Shown one piece after another: positions 1-5,848 of a stretch of DNA of 8,926 nt. Numbering within the stretch: the first letter of the stretch is position 1; every line of letters begins with the position of its first letter. The stretch comes from Oscillospiraceae bacterium. GTDB taxonomy: Bacteria; Bacillota; Clostridia; Oscillospirales; Ruminococcaceae. A program made the translations under genes and the position numbers. The stretch lies in assembly GCA_014858325.1 (NCBI GenBank), contig RKCM01000035.1:1-8926 (forward strand), given 5' to 3'. The notes beneath the pieces were generated by a model. The model saw only the letters and a list, made by a program, of their open reading frames with translations, did not search any database and was not told the DNA's origin.

Positions 1-11
1 GGGGGGGGGGG
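1..11. other. Poly-G run at window start, possible sequencing or contig-end artefact
   Basis: The first eleven bases are all G, and a normal-looking sequence begins directly after them. Homopolymer G runs at read or contig ends are a known product of two-colour Illumina chemistry, where no signal is called as G. The run is therefore more likely an artefact than biology, and any promoter -35 element for the first gene would fall inside it or outside the window. Confidence 0.55.
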
Positions 12-19
12 TATACAAT
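12..19 (+). promoter_or_regulatory. Possible -10 element for the surface protein gene
   Basis: TATACAAT contains TACAAT (14-19), close to the sigma-A -10 consensus. It would place a transcript start near 26 and a leader of about 125 bases before the ATG at 152. No -35 can be judged because the poly-G run lies immediately upstream. This is a weak call. Confidence 0.25.
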
Positions 20-73
20 GAGATTTGAAGACCAACGAAACAGCGGGAAACTGGACAGCGAAAAGGGCCTTCC

Positions 74-83
74 GGGGAGGTGA
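74..83 (+). promoter_or_regulatory. Strong Shine-Dalgarno sequence far upstream of the likely ATG
   Basis: GGGGAGGTGA at 74-83 is the best anti-16S match in the leader. It lies 8 bases before an in-frame TTG at 92 but about 68 bases before the ATG at 152, which itself has only a weak AAGAG. The GTG at 80-82 sits inside the motif and overlaps the TGA stop (81-83) of a 21-codon frame that starts at 18. The site therefore decides whether the surface protein starts at TTG 92, with a long positively charged leader, or at ATG 152 or 161. Confidence 0.4.
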
Positions 84-151
84 CAGCGGGATTGAGGAAT
101 GAGAGACTCTGTGAGGAGAGTCGATCACAGCAACGGACAAACATAAGAGCA

Positions 152-2245
152 ATGAAAGGAATGAGAACGTTGAAACAGAAAAAACGGAATCGGTTGTTGG
201 CCGCCCTGCTGGCGGTTGCCATGATGTTCCAGATGCTCCCCTTGATGGCCTTTGCCGATGAGGGAAAAGGTTCGACAGCGGAAAAGGTGCGGCTCAACGG
301 CCAATACTACACGCTTCTGGAGGCAGTAAATCTGGCAAACAGCGGTGATATCATCTACCTGGGCAAAGGCGAATACTCGCTGGGCAATACACAGTTCGTA
401 ACGAACAAGAGCCTGACTTTTGTGGGCGCTGGTATCGGTGAAACAACGTGGCAAATTCGGGCTCCGGAGAAGCCCTATGGGGCTGGTGACAATTGGCATA
501 GTGAAAGCGATGGCGATGGGCATGATGGCTGGTGCGATTACAGTTTTGAAGGCAGCGATAGCATCACTTTCCAGAATATGACGCTTATCGGCAGTGTAGA
601 TTCGGACGGAAAAATCCACGCCCACAATCTACAGGGCTTCGTTCGTATCCAGCATATCACGTTGGAAAATTGTGATTTCAAAGGGCGTGCGGATTACTGG
701 GGCTATGCATCGACTACATTTAACAACGTTACCTTCTATGCCCCCGGCACACCAGAGTTTGAAGTCGGTAAAACAGATTATTCTTTGTGGACATATACAG
801 GAAGTGAGTACACATTCAGAAATTGCACATTCCATTCCAACGGTAAAACCATAAATGTTTATCGTCACGGTGACCCTGGCCATGATGTGACGGTTGATTT
901 TGATAACTGCACCGTGTATTCTCCTTCCACTGAAGGAAAGCAGGCGCTGAAAATCGACGACTCCCTTATGGGATATTCTAAATTCTTCCTGAACATCACC
1001 AACCCGGATGTCACAGCAACCCGGGATGACATCACCTGCTCTCAGGTCTTCGGGTTTGGCGGCAAAACGTACTGTAATAAAGGCAAAACAGATGTGAAGA
1101 TAAACGGTGAGGTGGTGTGGTCTGGGGGCAAGAAGCTGACCCACAGCTATACCGATGGTGCAAAAGACAAGGCTTATAAAATCGAAACCGCTAATTGTTC
1201 GGATTGGAAGAAGACGGAGGTTGAGCGGATTTACGAGCGGGATGTGACCCGTAAGTGCCAATATTGCGGCTGGGAAGAACCCTACAAGGAACGTGCCAGC
1301 GTGTACAGCCTCCAGTATAACCTGAACGGGGGCACCGAGGCAGAGGGCGAAAATTACGACGATACTCTCCGGCGCCAGGATGAAAAGTTTACCCTTGCAG
1401 CAGCTCCCAGCCGCGAAGGATATGACTTTGTGGGCTGGAAAGATGCTGCCGGCTGGACTTACTCTGCCAAGGCAGAAACTGTCCTGAAAAGAGATACCGT
1501 GCTGACCGCGCAGTGGGCAGACCCGGCCAATGATCCGATCCTGACCGTTGAGGGCGGGACCATCACGGCCAAGAAAGACGGCGCAGAACTGACCCTGAAC
1601 ATTCAAGAAGTTGGCGACACGCAGAAAACAACCGTTCCGGCGGGAGCAGAGGTGACGGTGGAACTGAACAAGGACGCCATCCCCCAGAATATGAACTTTG
1701 ACCGCTGGACTCTGGACGGCTGGACTCTGGACGATGAGACGCTGAAGAGCGAACTGGACGCCCTCCTGAATCAGGAAACGATCAAGTTTACCATGCCGAC
1801 TCATGACCTGAGCGTGGAGGCTGTGTATCAGGGGACTGCGGGGGACAGCGGTGATTCCAGCATCATCGGTACCGTGGTGATAGGCGCAGCCGGAGCCGCC
1901 GTGCTGGGCTGGGGCACTTATCAGCTGGGCACCGAGTGCCTCAAGAAGTACTACGGTCTGCCTTACTTCCCCAGCAACCGCAGTGTGCTGGCCATGATGC
2001 TGTGGGAGGATGCAGGCAAGCCCATGCCCGAATCCGAACTGCTCTACCCCGATGTGGGCCAGGAAGAGCAGGATATGGACCTGCAGCATGCCGCCCGCTG
2101 GGCCATGGAGAACGAGCTTTTCCCTGACCTGAACGATGAGGGTACGGCAGAGGAAGAGAGGAAATTCTACCCGGACAATACCGTGAGCAAGATCAGCGCT
2201 CTCCGCGCATGGCGCAAGGCGCAGGAACTGAAGCAGAAGGCTTAA
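152..2245 (+). CDS. Secreted surface protein: beta-helix passenger, InlB-like repeats, C-terminal SLH-like module
   Basis: Exported cell-surface protein of 697 residues, probably an adhesin or glycan-binding protein; the substrate is unknown. Residues 1-35 are a signal peptide: a Lys/Arg-rich start, a hydrophobic core, and a cleavage site after Ala-Phe-Ala35. Residues about 48-300 contain rungs of the type NxTF or NCTF (near 138-258), which suggests a right-handed parallel beta-helix. Next come a Cys349 / C369-Q-Y-C372-G knuckle, an InlB B-repeat-like module (about 385-456, ending in LTAQW), and a second, divergent InlB-like module (462-560, with FTMPTHD). A hydrophobic Gly/Ala-rich segment (569-593) precedes a C-terminal domain (603-697) with an SLH-like FYPDNTVSK motif. 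No LPXTG signal is present. The start at 152 is chosen because it gives a compact signal peptide; 161, TTG 92 or GTG 80 are possible. No clear terminator follows. The passenger half is AT-richer than its neighbours, while the C-terminal part is not. Confidence 0.85.
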   Translation: MKGMRTLKQKKRNRLLAALLAVAMMFQMLPLMAFADEGKGSTAEKVRLNGQYYTLLEAVNLANSGDIIYLGKGEYSLGNTQFVTNKSLTFVGAGIGETTWQIRAPEKPYGAGDNWHSESDGDGHDGWCDYSFEGSDSITFQNMTLIGSVDSDGKIHAHNLQGFVRIQHITLENCDFKGRADYWGYASTTFNNVTFYAPGTPEFEVGKTDYSLWTYTGSEYTFRNCTFHSNGKTINVYRHGDPGHDVTVDFDNCTVYSPSTEGKQALKIDDSLMGYSKFFLNITNPDVTATRDDITCSQVFGFGGKTYCNKGKTDVKINGEVVWSGGKKLTHSYTDGAKDKAYKIETANCSDWKKTEVERIYERDVTRKCQYCGWEEPYKERASVYSLQYNLNGGTEAEGENYDDTLRRQDEKFTLAAAPSREGYDFVGWKDAAGWTYSAKAETVLKRDTVLTAQWADPANDPILTVEGGTITAKKDGAELTLNIQEVGDTQKTTVPAGAEVTVELNKDAIPQNMNFDRWTLDGWTLDDETLKSELDALLNQETIKFTMPTHDLSVEAVYQGTAGDSGDSSIIGTVVIGAAGAAVLGWGTYQLGTECLKKYYGLPYFPSNRSVLAMMLWEDAGKPMPESELLYPDVGQEEQDMDLQHAARWAMENELFPDLNDEGTAEEERKFYPDNTVSKISALRAWRKAQELKQKA
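1704..1733 (+). repeat. Perfect 15-bp tandem duplication within the surface protein gene
   Basis: GCTGGACTCTGGACG occurs twice head to tail (1704-1718 and 1719-1733) with no mismatch. The unit is five codons long, so the frame is kept and the protein reads RWTLDGWTLDDE in the second InlB-like module. Relatives of this module usually have one WxLDG turn here, so the second copy looks like a recent slippage insertion. Confidence 0.85.
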
Positions 2246-2359
2246 ACGGTGGTTTTTCTCAAAAGAATGGGTGCCTTTTGTCAAAACTTCACAGACTCGG
2301 CGGAAAAACGGAAAAACAGCTGTACAAGACGCAGAAAATCCCGGCTCGATGCAAGTTTT

Positions 2360-2390
2360 TTGTGTCGAAAGGGTAAAGTTGTGGTAGAAT
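2360..2390 (+). promoter_or_regulatory. Promoter of prs, extended -10
   Basis: TGGTAGAAT at 2382-2390 is an extended -10 (TGn followed by TAGAAT). The best -35 candidate is TTGTGT at 2360-2365, with a long 19-base spacer, so the -35 is weak. The expected transcript start near 2397 gives a leader of about 60 bases, too short for a known riboswitch. Confidence 0.55.
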
Positions 2391-2455
2391 AAGAGCGGAT
2401 ATGCACACAAACGTCTGATTGTTCAACAAAAAAGGAACATTAAGGAGTTGCAATT

Positions 2456-3595
2456 ATGTCTGTCATCACCCCGAAGGATTGCTTTCTGCACACAAAGGTC
2501 GCGGACCTGCGTCTGATCTCCTGCCCCGGCGCTGAGGAGCTTACGAACCTCATCGACAACCACCTGGTGCGCTGGGCGGGCGAGGCCGGGATCCAGAAGG
2601 AAACGTTCATCATCCCTGCCGAGTGCCCCCGCTTCCAGAGCGGCGACGCCAAGGGCCTGGTCAAAGAGGCTGTGCGCGGCGACGATATCTACATCGTTGT
2701 GGACCCGGGCAACTACAGCGTCACGTATAATCTGTTCGGCTACGAGAACCACCTCTCCCCGGACGATCACTTTGCCAACCTCAAGCGCATCATTCAGGCT
2801 GTGGCCGGTAAGGCACACCGCGTTTCCGTCATCATGCCCAGTTTGTACGGCGGCCGCCAGCATCGCCGCGTCGTCCGCGAGAGCCTGGACTGCGCAGTGG
2901 CCCTGCAGGAGCTGCAGGCCATGGGCGTGAAGAACATCATCACCTTTGATGCACACGATCCCCGCCTGATGAACGCGGTGCCCCTGATGAGCTTCGACAA
3001 CGCCATGCCCACCTATCAGGTCCTGAAGAACCTGCTCAAGAAGAACCCGGACATCTCCTTTGATAAGGATAAGTTCATCGTGGTCAGCCCCGACGAAGGC
3101 GCTATGAACCGCAATATGTACTTCTCCAGCGTCCTGGGCTGCAACCTGGGCATGTTCTATAAGCGCCGCGATTACACCCGCGTCGTCAACGGCCGCAACC
3201 CCATCGTGGCCCATGAGTATCTGGGTGACTCCGTGGAGGGCAAGACCGTCTTCATCGCCGACGACATCATCGCTTCCGGCGAGAGCATGCTGGAGGTCGC
3301 CAGCAACCTGAAGGAGCGCGGTGCCAAGCGGATCATTGCCGACGCCACCTTCCCGCTCTTCACCAGCGGTCTGGACAAGTTCGACAAGGCAGTGGAAGAG
3401 GGCAAGCTGGACTATGTGGTCGGCACCAACCTGACCTACCGCAAGCCCGAGCTGCTGACCCGCGACTGGTATGTCGATGTGGACGTGTCCAAGTATGCGG
3501 CGTACTTCGTCGTGGCCCTCAACCACGATATGTCCGTTTCCAGCATCATCGACCCCATCAAGAAGATCGAGGCCCTGCTGGCAAGCCGCCAGTAA
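2456..3595 (+). CDS. prs: Ribose-phosphate pyrophosphokinase (PRPP synthetase), long form
   Basis: Cytoplasmic enzyme that transfers pyrophosphate from ATP to ribose 5-phosphate to make PRPP, the precursor for purines, pyrimidines, NAD, histidine and tryptophan. All landmarks of the family are visible in order: the MPSLYGGRQHRR segment (127-138, matching the usual PYxxYARQDRK), FDAHD with His167 at the position of the catalytic histidine, SPDEG (211-215), the flexible-loop KRR (236-238), and the ribose-phosphate/PRPP loop ADDIIASGES (268-277). At 379 residues it is about 60 longer than the usual 310-320 form, and the motifs differ from the textbook ones (DAHDPR instead of DLHAxQ). This matches a divergent long type seen in Clostridia. 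The start is supported by AAGGAG at 2442-2447, 8 bases upstream. The gene has its own promoter and terminator, so it is probably monocistronic. Confidence 0.93.
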   Translation: MSVITPKDCFLHTKVADLRLISCPGAEELTNLIDNHLVRWAGEAGIQKETFIIPAECPRFQSGDAKGLVKEAVRGDDIYIVVDPGNYSVTYNLFGYENHLSPDDHFANLKRIIQAVAGKAHRVSVIMPSLYGGRQHRRVVRESLDCAVALQELQAMGVKNIITFDAHDPRLMNAVPLMSFDNAMPTYQVLKNLLKKNPDISFDKDKFIVVSPDEGAMNRNMYFSSVLGCNLGMFYKRRDYTRVVNGRNPIVAHEYLGDSVEGKTVFIADDIIASGESMLEVASNLKERGAKRIIADATFPLFTSGLDKFDKAVEEGKLDYVVGTNLTYRKPELLTRDWYVDVDVSKYAAYFVVALNHDMSVSSIIDPIKKIEALLASRQ

Positions 3596-3617
3596 GCGCT
3601 TGCTCCCCATGCTTTTT

Positions 3618-3651
3618 CTGCCGCACAGTTTTGCGCTGTGCGGCAGTTTTT
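3618..3651 (+). terminator. Intrinsic terminator of prs
   Basis: A perfect 11-bp stem, CTGCCGCACAG (3618-3628) with CTGTGCGGCAG (3636-3646), encloses a 7-base loop and is followed by five T (3647-3651). It lies 22 bases after the prs stop codon. The left side has T, not A, so it works only on the + strand. Confidence 0.93.
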
Positions 3652-3662
3652 GTGTGTGGAGG

Positions 3663-3691
3663 TTCCGTTTTGGCCCCGAGTGTGCTATACT
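3663..3691 (+). promoter_or_regulatory. Promoter of the glycosyltransferase gene, extended -10
   Basis: TGCTATACT at 3683-3691 is an extended -10 with the TATACT hexamer. TTCCGT (3663-3668), 17 bases upstream, is a weak -35. The transcript would start near 3698, giving a leader of about 27 bases. It sits directly after the prs terminator, so this gene is transcribed separately. Confidence 0.6.
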
Positions 3692-3724
3692 AGCCCCGTA
3701 ATGTTACGTCAGGAGCGGCAAACT

Positions 3725-4723
3725 ATGAAAGCAACCATCGTCATCCCCAACATCAACGGCAAGGGCTGGCTTAAGGATTCCATTGAATCCATCTATGCCC
3801 AGACCGAACAGGATTTTGAGCTCATCGTGGTGGACAACGGCTCCACCGACGAGAGCCTGGCCCAGGCCCGCAGCTACTGCGCCCGGCCCAACTTCACCCT
3901 CATTGAAAACGGCGAGAACACCGGCTTCTCCCATGCGGTCAACCAGGGCATCGCCCGGGCAAAGAGCGAGTTCGTGGTCCTCTTCAACAACGACGCCTTT
4001 GCCGAGCCCCAGTGGCTGGCCGAGCTCATCCGCACCGCCCGGCAGGACCCGAAGATCTTTGCGGTGCAGAGCCTGATGATCCGCCACTTCGACCGGGAGC
4101 TGGCCGACGACGCCGGGGATTACGTCACCTGGATGGGCTTTGCCTGCAAGACCGGCGATGGCCGCCGGGCCAGCCGCTACACCCGGCAAAAGCGCATCTT
4201 CTCCGCCTGCGGCGGCGCGGCCCTCTACCGCAAGAGCATCCTGGACGAGATCGGCGGCTTCGATGAGAACTTCTTCGCCTATTTTGAGGACGTGGACCTG
4301 AGCTGGCGGGCCAACAACGCGGGCTACAAAAACGTCCTCTGCCCCACGGCCCGGTGCTACCACATCTGCGGCGCATCTACCGGCGCGGTGAAGTACAACG
4401 CCTTCAAGAGCCGCCAGAGCGGCCGCAACAGCATTCTTCTTCCCCTCAAAAACGAGCCCCTGCTCATGCTGGTGCTGAACTTTCTGCCGCTGGCGCTGGG
4501 CTACCTGCTCAAGTGCTATAAGTTCCACAGGCAGGGCTTTGGCGACGCCTGGGATCAGGGGATGCGGGAGGCCTTCGCCCTGCTCAAAGATGGGCGCCTC
4601 GGCAAGCGCCCCTTCCGCTGGCGGGACCTGCCCCACTACGTCCTCATGGAATTCTGGATGATCTGGAACATGGTGCCCTACCTCTGGTATCGCCTCGTGG
4701 TGGTGCGGTTCGATTTGAAGTAA
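3725..4723 (+). CDS. Family 2 glycosyltransferase, rhamnosyltransferase-like
   Basis: Cytoplasmic, probably membrane-associated enzyme that moves a sugar from a nucleotide-sugar donor to a cell-surface polysaccharide or lipid-linked acceptor. Donor and acceptor cannot be read from the sequence. The 332-residue protein has the GT-A fold pattern: N-terminal ATIVIPNING, VVDNGSTD (35-42) for nucleotide binding, FNNDA (87-91) at the place of the DXD metal motif, and EDVDLSWR (188-195) with the likely catalytic acid. This arrangement is that of the WbbL/RfbF-type rhamnosyltransferases. Hydrophobic stretches at about 243-265 and near the C-terminus may bind the membrane. The start at 3725 is preferred over an upstream ATG at 3638 because AGGAG (3711-3715) is 9 bases away, the family begins at MKATIVIP, and 3638 lies inside the prs terminator. 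It stands alone, with no other wall-sugar genes beside it. Confidence 0.88.
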   Translation: MKATIVIPNINGKGWLKDSIESIYAQTEQDFELIVVDNGSTDESLAQARSYCARPNFTLIENGENTGFSHAVNQGIARAKSEFVVLFNNDAFAEPQWLAELIRTARQDPKIFAVQSLMIRHFDRELADDAGDYVTWMGFACKTGDGRRASRYTRQKRIFSACGGAALYRKSILDEIGGFDENFFAYFEDVDLSWRANNAGYKNVLCPTARCYHICGASTGAVKYNAFKSRQSGRNSILLPLKNEPLLMLVLNFLPLALGYLLKCYKFHRQGFGDAWDQGMREAFALLKDGRLGKRPFRWRDLPHYVLMEFWMIWNMVPYLWYRLVVVRFDLK

Positions 4724-4727
4724 AATG

Positions 4728-4784
4728 CAAAAACACCCCGCTGTCTTCGGACGCTTTCAGCGTCTTGGACAGCGGGGTTGTTTT
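4728..4784. terminator. Bidirectional intrinsic terminator between convergent genes
   Basis: A 10-bp outer stem, CCCCGCTGTC (4736-4745) with GACAGCGGGG (4768-4777), carries a small internal loop and a 6-bp inner stem, GACGCT (4750-4755) with AGCGTC (4759-4764), closed by the triloop TTC. TTGTTTT follows on the + strand (4778-4784), and TGTTTTTG follows on the - strand (4735-4728). It therefore serves both the glycosyltransferase gene, whose stop is at 4723, and the minus-strand gene ending at 4801. Confidence 0.93.
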
Positions 4785-4800
4785 GGTTGTGGGGAGTGAA

Positions 4801-5721
4801 TCAGGCAGCCGGGCTTTCGGAGGCGGCTTCGCTGCCTGCCGCGCTGCTGGTGCTTTCGCTCTCTGCGGCATCTTCGCTCGGAGTTTCTGCAGCCGCTTCA
4901 CTGGGGGCGGCGGCCTCGCTGGCGGCGGCCGAGTCGCCTGCGGCGGCGAGGATGGCATCCTGCACTTCGCTCTCTGCCATGGGCATGGGCTCGCTGGCGG
5001 CAGCCGAGGTGACGGAGCCGGGCTTCGTCTCGCTGTCGGTCAGGCCGGTGAGGTACCAGCTGCCGCTCTGGCGGGTAAAGAGGTAATCCATATACTTCAC
5101 CGGCGTATCGTCGGCGGCAGCGGTGAGGATGCTGTCCTCAGAGTTCTGGGTGGGGATGTAGCCCACGGTGACGTGGAGGGTGCCGTCCTTTTTGAAGAGC
5201 CGGGTCACAGTGGCGCGGTAGCTGCCCACGCTGCCGGTGACGGGGATCTTGTAGCACTGGGTGCTCTCATCGAACTCGATGGTCATATCCTCCATCTCGA
5301 AGGTCTTGTGGGTCATCTTGAAGCTGGGGCCCACCAGCTTTGCCAGATAGACGTCCACATCCACCGAGGGGATGAGCAGCTGGTCGGTGTCCGGGTCGGT
5401 GTTGTAATTGTCAAAGCTGCCCTGCGTCTCCTGGATGCTGTAGACGCAGCCCCACACGGCCGCCTCCCGCAGCGTCAGGTCGTTGATGTTCTCAATGCCC
5501 TCAAACGGCACGGGGTCAAAGAGGACGAGGCCCTCCAGCTTATCCTCGTATTCCTGCCGCTGGGCGGTATCGTCAAAGAGCTTGGCCACGGCTTTCACGC
5601 TCCCGCGCAGCACGGTCGCTGCGCCGATGAGCACCAAAACCATGATGAGCAGGCCCAGTGCCTGCCGCCCGCGGCGGCGGTGGAGCCGGGCGTGTTCTTC
5701 CGGGGTCATCGTTGTTTTCAT
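4801..5721 (-). CDS. Membrane-anchored protein of unknown function with Ala/Ser/Glu-rich tail
   Basis: I do not recognise the family. The 306-residue product has a short basic N-terminus (HRRRGRQ), one membrane segment at about 21-38, then about 195 residues predicted to lie outside the cell. That region contains two cysteines (92 and 156) that could pair. The last 70 residues or so (from about 236) are low-complexity Ala, Ser, Glu and Pro, a typical flexible wall-spanning or surface spacer. The globular part ends in a GSWYLTGL strand, loosely reminiscent of NTF2-like folds, but this is a guess. Starts at 5730 (GGAG only 3 bases away), 5721 (GGAG 12 bases away) and 5709 are all in frame; 5721 is a compromise. 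The frame remains open up to 5802, but that extension covers the promoter. It converges on the glycosyltransferase and follows the ArsC-like gene on the same strand. Confidence 0.8.
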   Translation of the reverse strand: MKTTMTPEEHARLHRRRGRQALGLLIMVLVLIGAATVLRGSVKAVAKLFDDTAQRQEYEDKLEGLVLFDPVPFEGIENINDLTLREAAVWGCVYSIQETQGSFDNYNTDPDTDQLLIPSVDVDVYLAKLVGPSFKMTHKTFEMEDMTIEFDESTQCYKIPVTGSVGSYRATVTRLFKKDGTLHVTVGYIPTQNSEDSILTAAADDTPVKYMDYLFTRQSGSWYLTGLTDSETKPGSVTSAAASEPMPMAESEVQDAILAAAGDSAAASEAAAPSEAAAETPSEDAAESESTSSAAGSEAASESPAA

Positions 5722-5763
5722 AGATTGCATCGTCTCCAAAGGTGTTTCATTTTCGTGGGAGCG

Positions 5764-5825
5764 CGGGTTTTGGCCCGGGCCCCACTGCCCAGTATACCAC
5801 ATTCTGCGCCGGAGCGCAAAACCCG
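5764..5825. repeat. Inverted repeats around the minus-strand promoter
   Basis: CGGGTTTTG (5764-5772) and its exact reverse complement CAAAACCCG (5817-5825) flank the promoter of the unknown membrane protein gene. Beside the left arm lies the 10-bp palindrome GGCCCGGGCC (5772-5781), and the right arm continues into CCCGGGCC, so an alternative 8-bp pairing competes with the 9-bp one. A smaller TGCGC/GCGCA pair (5805-5809, 5814-5818) overlaps the -35. This could be an operator or a read-through attenuator; the sequence alone does not decide. Confidence 0.4.
5791..5819 (-). promoter_or_regulatory. Promoter of the unknown membrane protein gene
   Basis: Read on the minus strand, TTGCGC (5819-5814) and TATACT (5796-5791) are separated by exactly 17 bases, and a TG at 5799-5798 makes the -10 extended. 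The transcript should start near 5784, with a leader of about 60 bases. This is the best-formed promoter in the window. Confidence 0.7.
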
Positions 5826-5848
5826 GGCCGTGGAGTTTTTGTGAAAGC

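Noticed and set aside
2220..2245. Sortase signal at the end of the surface protein
   Set aside because: No LPXTG or similar motif followed by a hydrophobic tail is present; the protein ends in a charged segment.
2260..2280. CAAAAG/CTTTTG hairpin as terminator of the surface protein gene
   Set aside because: The stem has only six, AT-rich pairs and no T run follows, so it is too weak to call.
629..2410. Open frame of 593 codons on the minus strand opposite the surface protein
   Set aside because: The plus-strand product has a signal peptide and ordered domains, while the antisense product has none and has no ribosome binding site that I can see.
2423..3610. Open frame of 395 codons on the minus strand opposite prs
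   Set aside because: This is a mirror of the prs codon pattern; it overlaps the prs leader and ribosome binding site and lacks any motif.
3638..3724. N-terminal extension of the glycosyltransferase from ATG 3638
   Set aside because: It begins inside the prs terminator and runs through the promoter; the ribosome binding site and family N-terminus support 3725.
3704..4636. Open frame of 310 codons on the minus strand opposite the glycosyltransferase
   Set aside because: It is an antisense shadow of a gene with clear GT2 motifs; the product is low complexity.
4765..5844. Plus-strand open frame of 359 codons opposite the unknown membrane protein
   Set aside because: Its start lies inside the bidirectional terminator. 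The minus strand has a promoter, a membrane segment and a sensible low-complexity tail, so the minus-strand gene is the real one.
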